This document shows positions 52,682 through 59,752 of a stretch of DNA of 64,000 bases, piece after piece. The notes beneath the pieces were generated by a model that was given only the letters and a program-made list of their open reading frames with translations, did not search any database and had not been told where the DNA came from. Source of the DNA: Euryarchaeota archaeon UBA86. GTDB taxonomy: Archaea > Thermoplasmatota > Poseidoniia > Poseidoniales > Thalassarchaeaceae. Position 1 is the first letter of the stretch; every line of letters begins with the position of its first letter. The stretch lies in assembly GCA_002503055.1 (NCBI GenBank), contig DAQX01000008.1, positions 1 to 64,000 of the forward strand, written 5' to 3'. The position numbers and the translations under genes were made by a program.

Positions 52682-53548
52682 TATATCGGGAAGAATTACT
52701 CCCCACCAAGAAGGTCTATTCACATTGTCTTCTTCATTGAAGAATGATCGTGCATATATTGAGAGGAAATCAATCAGTAGAACGGTGATGAAGATAATTA
52801 TCAAGTAAGCCATGACTTTGTCATATTGCAGGAACTTGAGATATAGATTGATGTAATATCCAATTCCACCGGCCCCTACTATTCCGATTACTGTACCGTG
52901 CCTTACATTGTACTCAAACATGAAAATAGCCTGTGAAATCAAATGATTTGCAGACTCCGGTATCACCACTCCAAGAGATTTCTCAAATTTCGATAACCCC
53001 ATTGAATTCGCCGCATCTAGAGGGGCTTTGTCCATACCCTCGATAGCCTCGTACTGCAGTTTTCCTAAGTAACCGACCGTGTAAATTGTCATGGCAAAAA
53101 TTCCCGATAGAGGTCCGAGTCCAATCAGAATTACGAAGAAAATTGCCCAGATTAGGCTTGGTAGACTTCTGCCAGCGGCTAAGATGAATCTGGCCAGGTA
53201 TGAGATTCTTGGAGAGTTCAGATTTCTAGCCGCTAGAAGTGCTATTGGTAGAGATATAATCATTCCAAGAATTGTTGAGACAAATGCTATCTTTATTGTC
53301 TCAATCATTCCAATCCAAGCAGTAGAGCAAGTAAAACTGAATGGTTCTGGAGTTGTACACACCGGATATGCCTGTGCCTCCAGAACCGTCCAATCTGGTG
53401 GCCACAAAGATTGATGGAAGAAGTCTATGAGGTTTTGAAAACTACCTGATAATCGGCCCCAATCGTCAATCATCCCGTTTAGAACAACAAAACCCGAAAT
53501 GAATAGTGCGAGTAGGGCGAAAGAGTTCTTTCCGAAACCTGTAATCAT
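52667..53548 (-). CDS. PhnE-type ABC transporter permease
   Basis: 293 residues with about six membrane helices. The permease signature MDKAPLDAANSMGLSKFEKS (EAA-like loop) is clear, and GIVGAGGIGYYINL near the C-terminus is typical of PhnE-like phosphonate/phosphite permeases. A two-Cys extracytoplasmic loop (VCTTPEPFSFTC) follows the first helix. It overlaps the ATPase gene by 4 bases and forms its partner. Because the genes upstream are iron-related, and the PBP-like protein at 58619 resembles transferrin, I consider iron the likelier cargo than phosphonate; this is inference. Confidence 0.85.
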   Translation of the reverse strand: MITGFGKNSFALLALFISGFVVLNGMIDDWGRLSGSFQNLIDFFHQSLWPPDWTVLEAQAYPVCTTPEPFSFTCSTAWIGMIETIKIAFVSTILGMIISLPIALLAARNLNSPRISYLARFILAAGRSLPSLIWAIFFVILIGLGPLSGIFAMTIYTVGYLGKLQYEAIEGMDKAPLDAANSMGLSKFEKSLGVVIPESANHLISQAIFMFEYNVRHGTVIGIVGAGGIGYYINLYLKFLQYDKVMAYLIIIFITVLLIDFLSIYARSFFNEEDNVNRPSWWGVILPDILRWQ

Positions 53549-54276
53549 AGGTTAACCTCCAGTGCTGTAGTTTCGGAAAGGAATGGATTTACCCTTCCGT
53601 CATCAATGACTAGCATCCTATCTGCCATCGATTTAGCACGAGATACATCATGCTCCACTACGATTAGAGCTGCTTGAGTTGAACGAACATATTCAGTAAC
53701 CTCGAATAATACACTATTCAATGTCTCTTCATCTAACTCACTGAGGAATTCATCTGCCATAATCAGCCTAGGTGATTGTGCCAGAGAACGTGCAGTTGCA
53801 ACTCTTCTCTGTTGCCCACCCGAGAGTCTGCGAATTGGTTCGTCAATCTTGTCTGTAAGGCCCATTCTTTCAATCGCATCTTCGGTCCTGGACAGTGACT
53901 CTGCCGACGGAGTAATTGTATGAGGATTGGTGTGGCCGGCTCTAGCCCCCATCATCACATTGTGCTTCACACTAGCATGACGAACCAGTCCCAATCTCTG
54001 AGGGATGTATCCTACGGATCCACGAGGCGGAAGTTTCGGAAGTATTGAATTGCAAACTTCCAATGTTCCTGTAATTGGACTTACTAATCCGGCAATTGTA
54101 CGGAGAAGTGTTGTCTTGCCGACCCCTGAAGCTCCGGTGATAGCAACGATTTCTCCAGGGTATATTTTCAAATCTGGAACCTGTACTAGAGGATTTTTTG
54201 AATCAAATCCGATGGTCAAACCGCTCAATGAGACGATTGGTTTCGAATTCTGATTTTCATTATTTCCTGTCATCAA
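53545..54276 (-). CDS. PhnC-type ABC transporter ATPase
   Basis: 243 residues. Walker A is GASGVGKTT, Q-loop GYIPQRLG, signature RLSGGQQRRVATA, Walker B LIMADEFLSELDEE and switch VVEHD. The sequence groups with PhnC-like importers, with a somewhat altered DEPxxxLD motif. It works with the permease encoded next. The 256-base gap upstream (54277-54532) has several strong hairpins and no operator of the TTTAGG type. Confidence 0.88.
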   Translation of the reverse strand: MMTGNNENQNSKPIVSLSGLTIGFDSKNPLVQVPDLKIYPGEIVAITGASGVGKTTLLRTIAGLVSPITGTLEVCNSILPKLPPRGSVGYIPQRLGLVRHASVKHNVMMGARAGHTNPHTITPSAESLSRTEDAIERMGLTDKIDEPIRRLSGGQQRRVATARSLAQSPRLIMADEFLSELDEETLNSVLFEVTEYVRSTQAALIVVEHDVSRAKSMADRMLVIDDGRVNPFLSETTALEVNL

Positions 54277-54369
54277 ATCGCCTTCCTTTATTCGTTGGAT
54301 GCTTGATAATGTTAGACATAAATGAAATTCTGCTCATCTGCGATGCAAGATGGAATGGGTTTGCCCTTG

Positions 54370-54519
54370 CCGCGGATTGCACAGCAATCCGTGGACGACC
54401 AACATTTGAATGATTGTGTTAGAGAATTTTTCCCTTAGGGAAAAATTGGGTTGACGGGGAGAAATCCAATTCTGAATTTCATAATTGTATGGGGTGTAAC
54501 CTAAGATCTCCCCGCCAAC
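54370..54519. promoter_or_regulatory. Three inverted repeats between the FEA1-like gene and phnC-like gene
   Basis: The 256-base gap 54277-54532 contains: CGGATTGC-ACA-GCAATCCG (54373-54391; extends to 54370-54394 as an 11-bp stem with one G-T), a perfect 10-bp stem AATTTTTCCC-TTA-GGGAAAAATT (54425-54447), and GTTGACGGGGAGA (54450-54462) paired with TCTCCCCGCCAAC (54507-54519) with one mismatch. They are too many for one terminator. They may end the FEA1-like transcript, lead the ABC genes, or belong to a small RNA. Confidence 0.5.
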
Positions 54520-54532
54520 TTTTCTATGATGC

Positions 54533-55792
54533 TTATTGGAGTGTGCCAATGTCATCAGCAGTGATGCCGAAAGCATCCCATGCAGGTTGTAAGTACATGC
54601 GAACATGTGCCTCGTAATCTGCTGTTGTGTCGCCATCATTGCTTAGATCGAATATGTCCACAATCTGAGCTGCTCCGTAGTCTGCGTAGTAGCCTGGCAT
54701 TCCGCTTCCGGGGAACACAGAGGCGAATCCATTGCAGATTTCCTCGGTTGTTGCTGCTGCATATACGATGTGTCCTGCTCCCATGTTATAGCAGACCATC
54801 TCACCAGAACTTGGAGATTCGACCCAAGAGAATCCATCACAGTGTGCTGCTTCGCCTGCACCAATGTATGCCATTCCGTGAGTCTGGTTGTTGTAGCATG
54901 CATCTGTGTAGTCGGCCACATAAGCCTCGATTACTCTGAAGAATGCATGACCCTCGGCTTGGTGCTTATCGTAGTCGCCGTTTGCCTCGTCGAGATCAAC
55001 AGTCATCTTTGATGCATACCTTACGGAAGCCTGTGAATAGACGATGACAATTTGCTTGAGAACCGCATCTCGAGCGTCAATCACGCCCTGCATGTCTTCA
55101 TTCTCTAGTGCGGTTAGTCCGGCGTTCATTGCCGCGAGTGTGGCTACATTGGTTGCGTCGCCTGTTCCGAAGTTACCTCCTCTCTTAGCTGCAGTTGCGA
55201 AAGGTCCGCATCCGTCGTAGTCGTGGTCAGAATCATCAGGACCGTGATAGAATGCCCATCCTTCGTCCCAAGCGTGCTGTGCATCGTCAGGGCCCCAGTT
55301 TCCTGCCTCGGCCTTGATTATGGCAGCATTGAGCTCGTGGATTGCATATGCGGTCATTACACCGTTCTGAATTCCCTTCTCAACAGCTTGGTCTCTTACT
55401 GTGTCAGACTCGCCTGCGAATGCACCGGTGCCATCGATTGCCGCAGATACGAAGGAGTCCCATGATCCATCAACGCCATAATATGCGTCGTAGGCATGGT
55501 TCTTGCCAGAAGCGGATGCAAAGCCTTCCAAAGTCCTGAAGGATCCGTCGGACTTCTCAGCGTACTTTCCGTCCCCATAGATATCCGAAACTTCGTCCCA
55601 ATCGTATGCTCCAGATAGATCCTTGATGTCACAAACATCACCCATCAGCATGCGATGGTTATCGACATTGGATGCGTACTCGTAGCCACCATCTTCGCCA
55701 TCTAGTTCAATTTCATCATCACTTGTGCAACCTGCCAAAACAGATGCACAGAGAAGCAGTGTAATCAACATTGTAATTGTCTTTTTAGTCAT
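54533..55792 (-). CDS. FEA1-like (iron-assimilation) lipoprotein
   Basis: 419 residues. Signal with lipobox LAGC (Cys22), then an acidic, Gly/Asp-rich mature protein. Motifs recall the FEA1 / low-iron-inducible periplasmic family of algae, which is related to the phytotransferrin ISIP2A: SDTVRDQAVEKGIQNGVM, AWDEGWAFYHGPDDSD, GGNFGTGDATN, LKQIVIVYSQASVRYA and AEGHAFFRVIEAYVADYTDAC. Four Cys near the C-terminal half may form disulfides. It should bind iron outside the cell. Two TTTAGG-N4-CCTAAA palindromes lie directly upstream, one touching the start codon, so iron repression is very plausible. Family assignment from memory of motifs; moderate confidence. Confidence 0.68.
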   Translation of the reverse strand: MTKKTITMLITLLLCASVLAGCTSDDEIELDGEDGGYEYASNVDNHRMLMGDVCDIKDLSGAYDWDEVSDIYGDGKYAEKSDGSFRTLEGFASASGKNHAYDAYYGVDGSWDSFVSAAIDGTGAFAGESDTVRDQAVEKGIQNGVMTAYAIHELNAAIIKAEAGNWGPDDAQHAWDEGWAFYHGPDDSDHDYDGCGPFATAAKRGGNFGTGDATNVATLAAMNAGLTALENEDMQGVIDARDAVLKQIVIVYSQASVRYASKMTVDLDEANGDYDKHQAEGHAFFRVIEAYVADYTDACYNNQTHGMAYIGAGEAAHCDGFSWVESPSSGEMVCYNMGAGHIVYAAATTEEICNGFASVFPGSGMPGYYADYGAAQIVDIFDLSNDGDTTADYEAHVRMYLQPAWDAFGITADDIGTLQ

Positions 55793-55793
55793 T

Positions 55794-55809
55794 TTTAGGT
55801 CTCCCTAAA
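55794..55809. promoter_or_regulatory. DtxR/IdeR-like operator 1 (FEA1-like gene)
   Basis: TTTAGGTCTCCCTAAA is a perfect 6+4+6 palindrome one base upstream of the FEA1-like ATG. On the minus strand it would cover the expected transcription start, 25-30 bases after a TATA-like TTGATAAATA (55827-55836). A regulator bound here would block initiation. Confidence 0.7.
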
Positions 55810-55837
55810 CCTTCGGACAGATATTCTATTTATCAAG

Positions 55838-55853
55838 TTTAGGTGGCCCTAAA
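55838..55853. promoter_or_regulatory. DtxR/IdeR-like operator 2 (FEA1-like gene)
   Basis: TTTAGGTGGCCCTAAA repeats operator 1, centred 44 bp further upstream, about four helical turns, so two dimers could sit on the same face of the DNA flanking the TATA-like element. The other side is the start region of the DUF454 gene (ATG 55928), which could share the control. Confidence 0.7.
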
Positions 55854-55927
55854 CTGTAAAAAAAAATCTCTTTTTTACGAATAGGTCAGTTACATTAGAT
55901 TATATTTGAAAGTACATCTCCATTGGC

Positions 55928-56335
55928 ATGAACGGTGTTCATGAAGCTAAACTCAGCGAGAATAAACTGAGTAGAGTATTTTGGTTTTCTTTAGGAGTAA
56001 TATTCACGGGTATTGGACTGATAGGGATTGTAGTTCCGGGTTTACCAACGACTCCCTTGATGATTCTAGCTGCTGCGTGTTTTGCAAAGTCCAGTCAGAG
56101 ATTCTATGATTGGATTATCAATAACAGAATGTTTGGAGAACATGTGAAGAATTACCGAGAAGGTAATGGAATTCCTAAGAGAAGTAAGCCGGTAATTTTG
56201 GGAACAATGTGGACATTTGTGTTGTTTGCTGTTTTCATTGCAATCCCAGACAGTGCTCCCGAAATTTCGCGAAACGCAACAGTGATTTTGGCCGTGATTG
56301 GGACCATTTTTATCCTTAGAATTCCTAATTTCTAG
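55928..56335 (+). CDS. DUF454 (YbaN-like) membrane protein
   Basis: 135 residues. Two pairs of membrane helices; the first contains the family hallmark GIGLIGIVVPGLPTTPLMILAAACF, followed by FYDWIINNRMFGEHVKNYREG. The function of YbaN-like proteins is unknown. In several bacteria they lie near heme or iron-uptake genes, and here the gene is flanked by ferrochelatase and the FEA1-like gene. It overlaps the convergent hemH by 11 bases. Confidence 0.85.
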   Translation: MNGVHEAKLSENKLSRVFWFSLGVIFTGIGLIGIVVPGLPTTPLMILAAACFAKSSQRFYDWIINNRMFGEHVKNYREGNGIPKRSKPVILGTMWTFVLFAVFIAIPDSAPEISRNATVILAVIGTIFILRIPNF

Positions 56336-57359
56336 GTAAAGGATGCAAAAATGCATTCTTTACAAGTTGTCCCAATCCTTGAATCCAACTCGGATCATCA
56401 TTCAGACAACTGACGACGGTCAATTCTTTTCCGCCATGTTCCAAGAAATGTTCGCGGATTTCGATATCTAGCTCTTCCAATGTTTCCAGGCCATCGGCGA
56501 GAAATGCGGGGGAGACAATGACGATCTTAGATTTCCCATTTTTAGCCAAATGCTCAACCATTTTTGTGGTTGATGGTTGTAGCCATTTTGCGGGACCAAG
56601 ACGACTTTGGTAACTCATCGACCAGTCTGATTCAGCAATCCCCAGAGCTCCGACTACAGACAATGTTGTGAGCATGCAGTGGTGAGCATAGCACATGGAA
56701 TTACCCTCTACTTTGAGTTCGCAGCAATGTTCAACCTTCTGGCAGTGTTTACCACTTGAGTCGGCGCGTTTCACATGAGAAACTGGGAGGCCGTGATAGG
56801 AGAACAATAAGTGCGCTCCATCCGTCAAATGTGGATGAATTGATTTTGCCAATGGATCGATGAATTCTGGGTTGGTTGGAAAATGTGGCAATTGAGTAAT
56901 AGAAGGATTCCAATTCATCTCTTTGAGTTGAAAATATGCATGTTTCAGCGAAGATTCGGTTGTCGCCTGTGCATGATGAGGAAACATTGGAGCGAGTAAT
57001 AGTTCGTCGATTCCTGATTGTTTCAATTTCTCTAATCCTGAACGAATACTAGGATTCCCATAGCGCATTCCGACTTCACAACGAATATCTCCCAAACTAG
57101 ATTCTAATGCGTCAGTCATTCTTTGAGTGTAGACACGGAGAGGCGAACCTTCTTGCATCCATATACTCTCATATCTAGGTGCAATTTTCTTTGGGCGTGT
57201 TCTGAGGATTATTCCATGTACCAAAAGGTGTCGAAGAGGAGTAGGGATATCGATAACATCGGGGTCGAGTAGAAATTCTCGAAGATATGTGCGAACAGAG
57301 GGTACCGTAGGTTCATCGGGCGTACCGATGTTCATTATCAGAACGCCTCTCTTAACCAC
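56325..57359 (-). CDS. hemH: Ferrochelatase
   Basis: 344 residues from GTG 57359. It inserts ferrous iron into protoporphyrin. Signatures are VLIMNIGTPDEPTVPSVR at the start, LLLAPMFPHHAQATTES, the metal-site His in LLFSYHGLPVSHVKR and the Glu in SPAFLADGLETLEE. Cys clusters after the His motif (CQKVEHCC, MCYAHHC) recall the [2Fe-2S]-binding or Cys-rich inserts of some ferrochelatases. Many archaea make heme by the siroheme route without HemH, so its presence suggests a protoporphyrin-dependent pathway. No other heme genes are in the window. It is 45 bases downstream of the dehydrogenase-like lipoprotein gene. Confidence 0.93.
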   Translation of the reverse strand: MVKRGVLIMNIGTPDEPTVPSVRTYLREFLLDPDVIDIPTPLRHLLVHGIILRTRPKKIAPRYESIWMQEGSPLRVYTQRMTDALESSLGDIRCEVGMRYGNPSIRSGLEKLKQSGIDELLLAPMFPHHAQATTESSLKHAYFQLKEMNWNPSITQLPHFPTNPEFIDPLAKSIHPHLTDGAHLLFSYHGLPVSHVKRADSSGKHCQKVEHCCELKVEGNSMCYAHHCMLTTLSVVGALGIAESDWSMSYQSRLGPAKWLQPSTTKMVEHLAKNGKSKIVIVSPAFLADGLETLEELDIEIREHFLEHGGKELTVVSCLNDDPSWIQGLGQLVKNAFLHPLPRN

Positions 57360-57404
57360 GCCTCTCGGAATAGTTCAGAGTATTAATTGGTTAGTTTTCA
57401 GTCG

Positions 57405-58616
57405 CTACAATTCTGAATTGACTTCAGCTAGTTGGATTATCGATCCATCCCATCCAAAAACAATCAATTGATTGGCATGACCCTTACCAAAACCAACTAT
57501 CATTTTCCCTGCCGTACCTATGAGATTATTCTCCCAAGTTCCACTAGAATTACTAATTGCCCAAATCGATCCGGAGCAAAAGTCACCATAGATATACGAG
57601 TCTCGCAGAGAAGATGGCCCCCAGTCCATCCAGAAACCTCCTGTGATTGAGCAGTTTCCATTGGTGTGTGGATATGTATGAATTATCTCTGGAGTTGAAA
57701 TTGAACTATTGAAATTACATTCCCCTCCAGCTACGAAATTTTGTGGACCTTCCATTTCAGACCAACCGAAGTTGGTTGATTGCAGCATAGGAACTAAATT
57801 CACTTCTTCCCAACAATTCTGACCTACATCTGAGATCCAGAGACGGTTATCGGTGTCCATGTCGAATCTCCAAGGATTCCTCAATCCATAGTGTAGAATG
57901 TATGGATCTTCGCCTGGTGATGAGATTGATGTAGAAGGAGAAATTTGGTAACCATCAAAGGAAAAGAGCAGGATTGAACCTAGTTTTGTTGATTCGTTCT
58001 GGCCGTGCCCTTCCGGATCATTAGCACTTCCTCCGTCCCCTATACCCCAGAGAAATTCTCCATTTCCAATTGAAACTAGATGGCCTCCGTTGTGATTGCG
58101 GTAGGGTTGCTCGATTTCCATTAAAACGGTAATTGATTCTAAATTCAGATTGTTCTGAGCATCAATTTCAGCATATGCCAAAATTAGATTGGATTGGTTT
58201 GGGCCGTCACATGGCCCAGACTCTATGTATGAGAGAAGGACTTTGTTTGAGTTCTCAAAATCGTCATCGAAGGCAAATCCCAGCAGTCCTTGCTCCATGT
58301 GGCATCTTCCAATCAAGGAGCTCAAATCTGCTACATTTGTTCCTGGGTTATTTGCATCAAAATTGGATTCAGTTGGCCAAGAAATGATAAAACCGTTCAG
58401 ATCAATAATCCATAACTCATCAGAATATGGATGTTCTAAAGATAGAATTGGATTCATTAGTCCGTTGAGATATTCTAAACATTCCAATTCATATTCTTCG
58501 ACAATGTTGCAATCAGATGCAATGACATCTGGCCATTCGTATTCATCTGAATCATCAGAAAGGCATCCGCATAAGACGGGAACCACCAACAATAGGGAAA
58601 TGGCCAGAACTCGCAT
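57405..58616 (-). CDS. Glucose/sorbosone dehydrogenase-like beta-propeller lipoprotein
   Basis: About 403 residues. Signal with lipobox-like LCGC (Cys18). The beta-propeller shows the family segments EQGLLGFAFDDDF, NHNGGHLVSIGNGEFLWGIGDGGSANDP, LHYGLRNPWRFDMD and WISDVGQNCWEEVN known from PQQ-dependent sugar dehydrogenases and HHIP-like proteins. It would act outside the membrane; substrate and cofactor are uncertain. A TTG at 58622 overlaps the transferrin-like stop (TTGA); the ATG at 58616 is two bases past it. Either way the gene is coupled to the transferrin-like gene and probably shares its operator. Confidence 0.85.
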   Translation of the reverse strand: MRVLAISLLLVVPVLCGCLSDDSDEYEWPDVIASDCNIVEEYELECLEYLNGLMNPILSLEHPYSDELWIIDLNGFIISWPTESNFDANNPGTNVADLSSLIGRCHMEQGLLGFAFDDDFENSNKVLLSYIESGPCDGPNQSNLILAYAEIDAQNNLNLESITVLMEIEQPYRNHNGGHLVSIGNGEFLWGIGDGGSANDPEGHGQNESTKLGSILLFSFDGYQISPSTSISSPGEDPYILHYGLRNPWRFDMDTDNRLWISDVGQNCWEEVNLVPMLQSTNFGWSEMEGPQNFVAGGECNFNSSISTPEIIHTYPHTNGNCSITGGFWMDWGPSSLRDSYIYGDFCSGSIWAISNSSGTWENNLIGTAGKMIVGFGKGHANQLIVFGWDGSIIQLAEVNSEL

Positions 58617-58618
58617 AC

Positions 58619-59668
58619 TCAAGAGAAGTAAGCCTGTATTCCTGGTACATTGGACACCGCGGCTGCGTATGTCCCCAAGTGGTCTTCAGCGTTTGCAGGT
58701 GACATTCCTTCGGTGTTTAGCAAATCTTTCAGGATTTGTCTCCCCTCTTCATCATCATCAAGTGCAATCACTGCATTTTGAACTGCTAGAACTGTATCTT
58801 CATCCATATATTCTGGATTGTAGAGAACTGGGTGACTTGGCGCTTGACCAAATGCAGGTAGCATCACCACATCGTCCCTATCCAAGCACCAATCATTAGC
58901 GTCTGAACCAGTACAATAGCTATCGTAAACAGTATCCTTGGCAAGGGTAATGTCTCCTGTTCCGTCCATCATGCACCTTAGGGCTCCCTTGTAGCCAGAG
59001 TAAGGTGTGCCGCCCTCAGGGATACTCGAGTCTTCTGAGAAGAAGTTGGTCACGGTGGCCCTGAGTGAATCAATATCATTGGGGTCTCCGATTACTTCCG
59101 CGTATTCATTACCGATTAGATAGCCCATTGGGATTAGCATACCAGCACTCTTGAGCCAACCGGTGTGGCACGAAGTCTTGCCCTCCATAAGAGCAAAGGG
59201 GTCTGTTTCAGGATCATCATCGAGATAAGCTGCTGCCATGTCCGAATCTGCCCTTACCCAAGCTGCGGCATTGTAGTAAGTCCTCCCATCTGACTTATGC
59301 TCGGCTGCTAGCACATCTAGCCCATACACTTCCCAAGCTAACCAAGCTGCGGCTCCATCCACGAACCCGATATCGGCGTTACCCTTGTCGATTGCCTCGA
59401 TGGTTGCAGCCTCATCGGCTACTGCATAAATCTCCACATCCATGTCTAATAGTTCACTTAGTCTATCTGCAAGATGTTGTGGATTATTATCCCAGATGAG
59501 GTAAGTATCCTTAACCTCGTAAGCTACTACTAGGCAGTTTTCATCGTCATCACACTGATCATAGTTCACATCAAAAATGAAGTACAGAGTAGATGCTATG
59601 ATTACCATCCCTGCTGCAATATAAGTCCAATTTTCCTTTGCTGATAGGAACTCTCTTACTCGGTTCAT
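58619..59668 (-). CDS. Membrane-anchored single-lobe transferrin-like / PhnD-type binding protein
   Basis: 349 residues from ATG 59668 (TTG 59680 is possible). One N-terminal membrane helix (about 14-33) anchors a soluble type II periplasmic-binding fold. Segments line up with a transferrin lobe: Asp104 (FVDGAAAW), Tyr131 (TYYNAAAW), Thr169 in TSCHTG, Tyr226 (SGYKGALRC) and His279 (APSHPVLY), matching Asp63, Tyr95, Thr120, Tyr188 and His249 of human transferrin. The anion-binding Arg is replaced by Lys173 (LKSAG). Cys167-Cys232 matches a conserved disulfide. Automated annotation would likely call it PhnD. An operator lies 30 bases upstream of the ATG. It probably binds ferric iron with carbonate and feeds the PhnC/PhnE-type transporter. 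Confidence 0.8.
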   Translation of the reverse strand: MNRVREFLSAKENWTYIAAGMVIIASTLYFIFDVNYDQCDDDENCLVVAYEVKDTYLIWDNNPQHLADRLSELLDMDVEIYAVADEAATIEAIDKGNADIGFVDGAAAWLAWEVYGLDVLAAEHKSDGRTYYNAAAWVRADSDMAAAYLDDDPETDPFALMEGKTSCHTGWLKSAGMLIPMGYLIGNEYAEVIGDPNDIDSLRATVTNFFSEDSSIPEGGTPYSGYKGALRCMMDGTGDITLAKDTVYDSYCTGSDANDWCLDRDDVVMLPAFGQAPSHPVLYNPEYMDEDTVLAVQNAVIALDDDEEGRQILKDLLNTEGMSPANAEDHLGTYAAAVSNVPGIQAYFS

Positions 59669-59698
59669 GGGGGTGCGCAAACGATATCAAATAAAATG

Positions 59699-59714
59699 TT
59701 TAGGGGGCCCTAAA
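59699..59714. promoter_or_regulatory. DtxR/IdeR-like operator 3 (transferrin-like gene)
   Basis: TTTAGGGGGCCCTAAA lies 30 bases before the transferrin-like ATG. A TATA-like GAATAAAA sits about 30 bases upstream of it on the minus strand, so it would cover the start site. A weaker half-palindrome ATTAG-GTAG-CTAAT (59744-59757) is centred 44 bp away, the same distance as between operators 1 and 2. Confidence 0.7.
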
Positions 59715-59752
59715 TTAGAAAGAGATGTCTAATTTTATTCTAAATTAGGTAG

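Noticed and set aside
52667..54276. Phosphonate import as the function of the ABC pair
   Set aside because: Not excluded, but no phosphonate-degradation genes are in the window, and the likely binding protein resembles transferrin, so iron is favoured.
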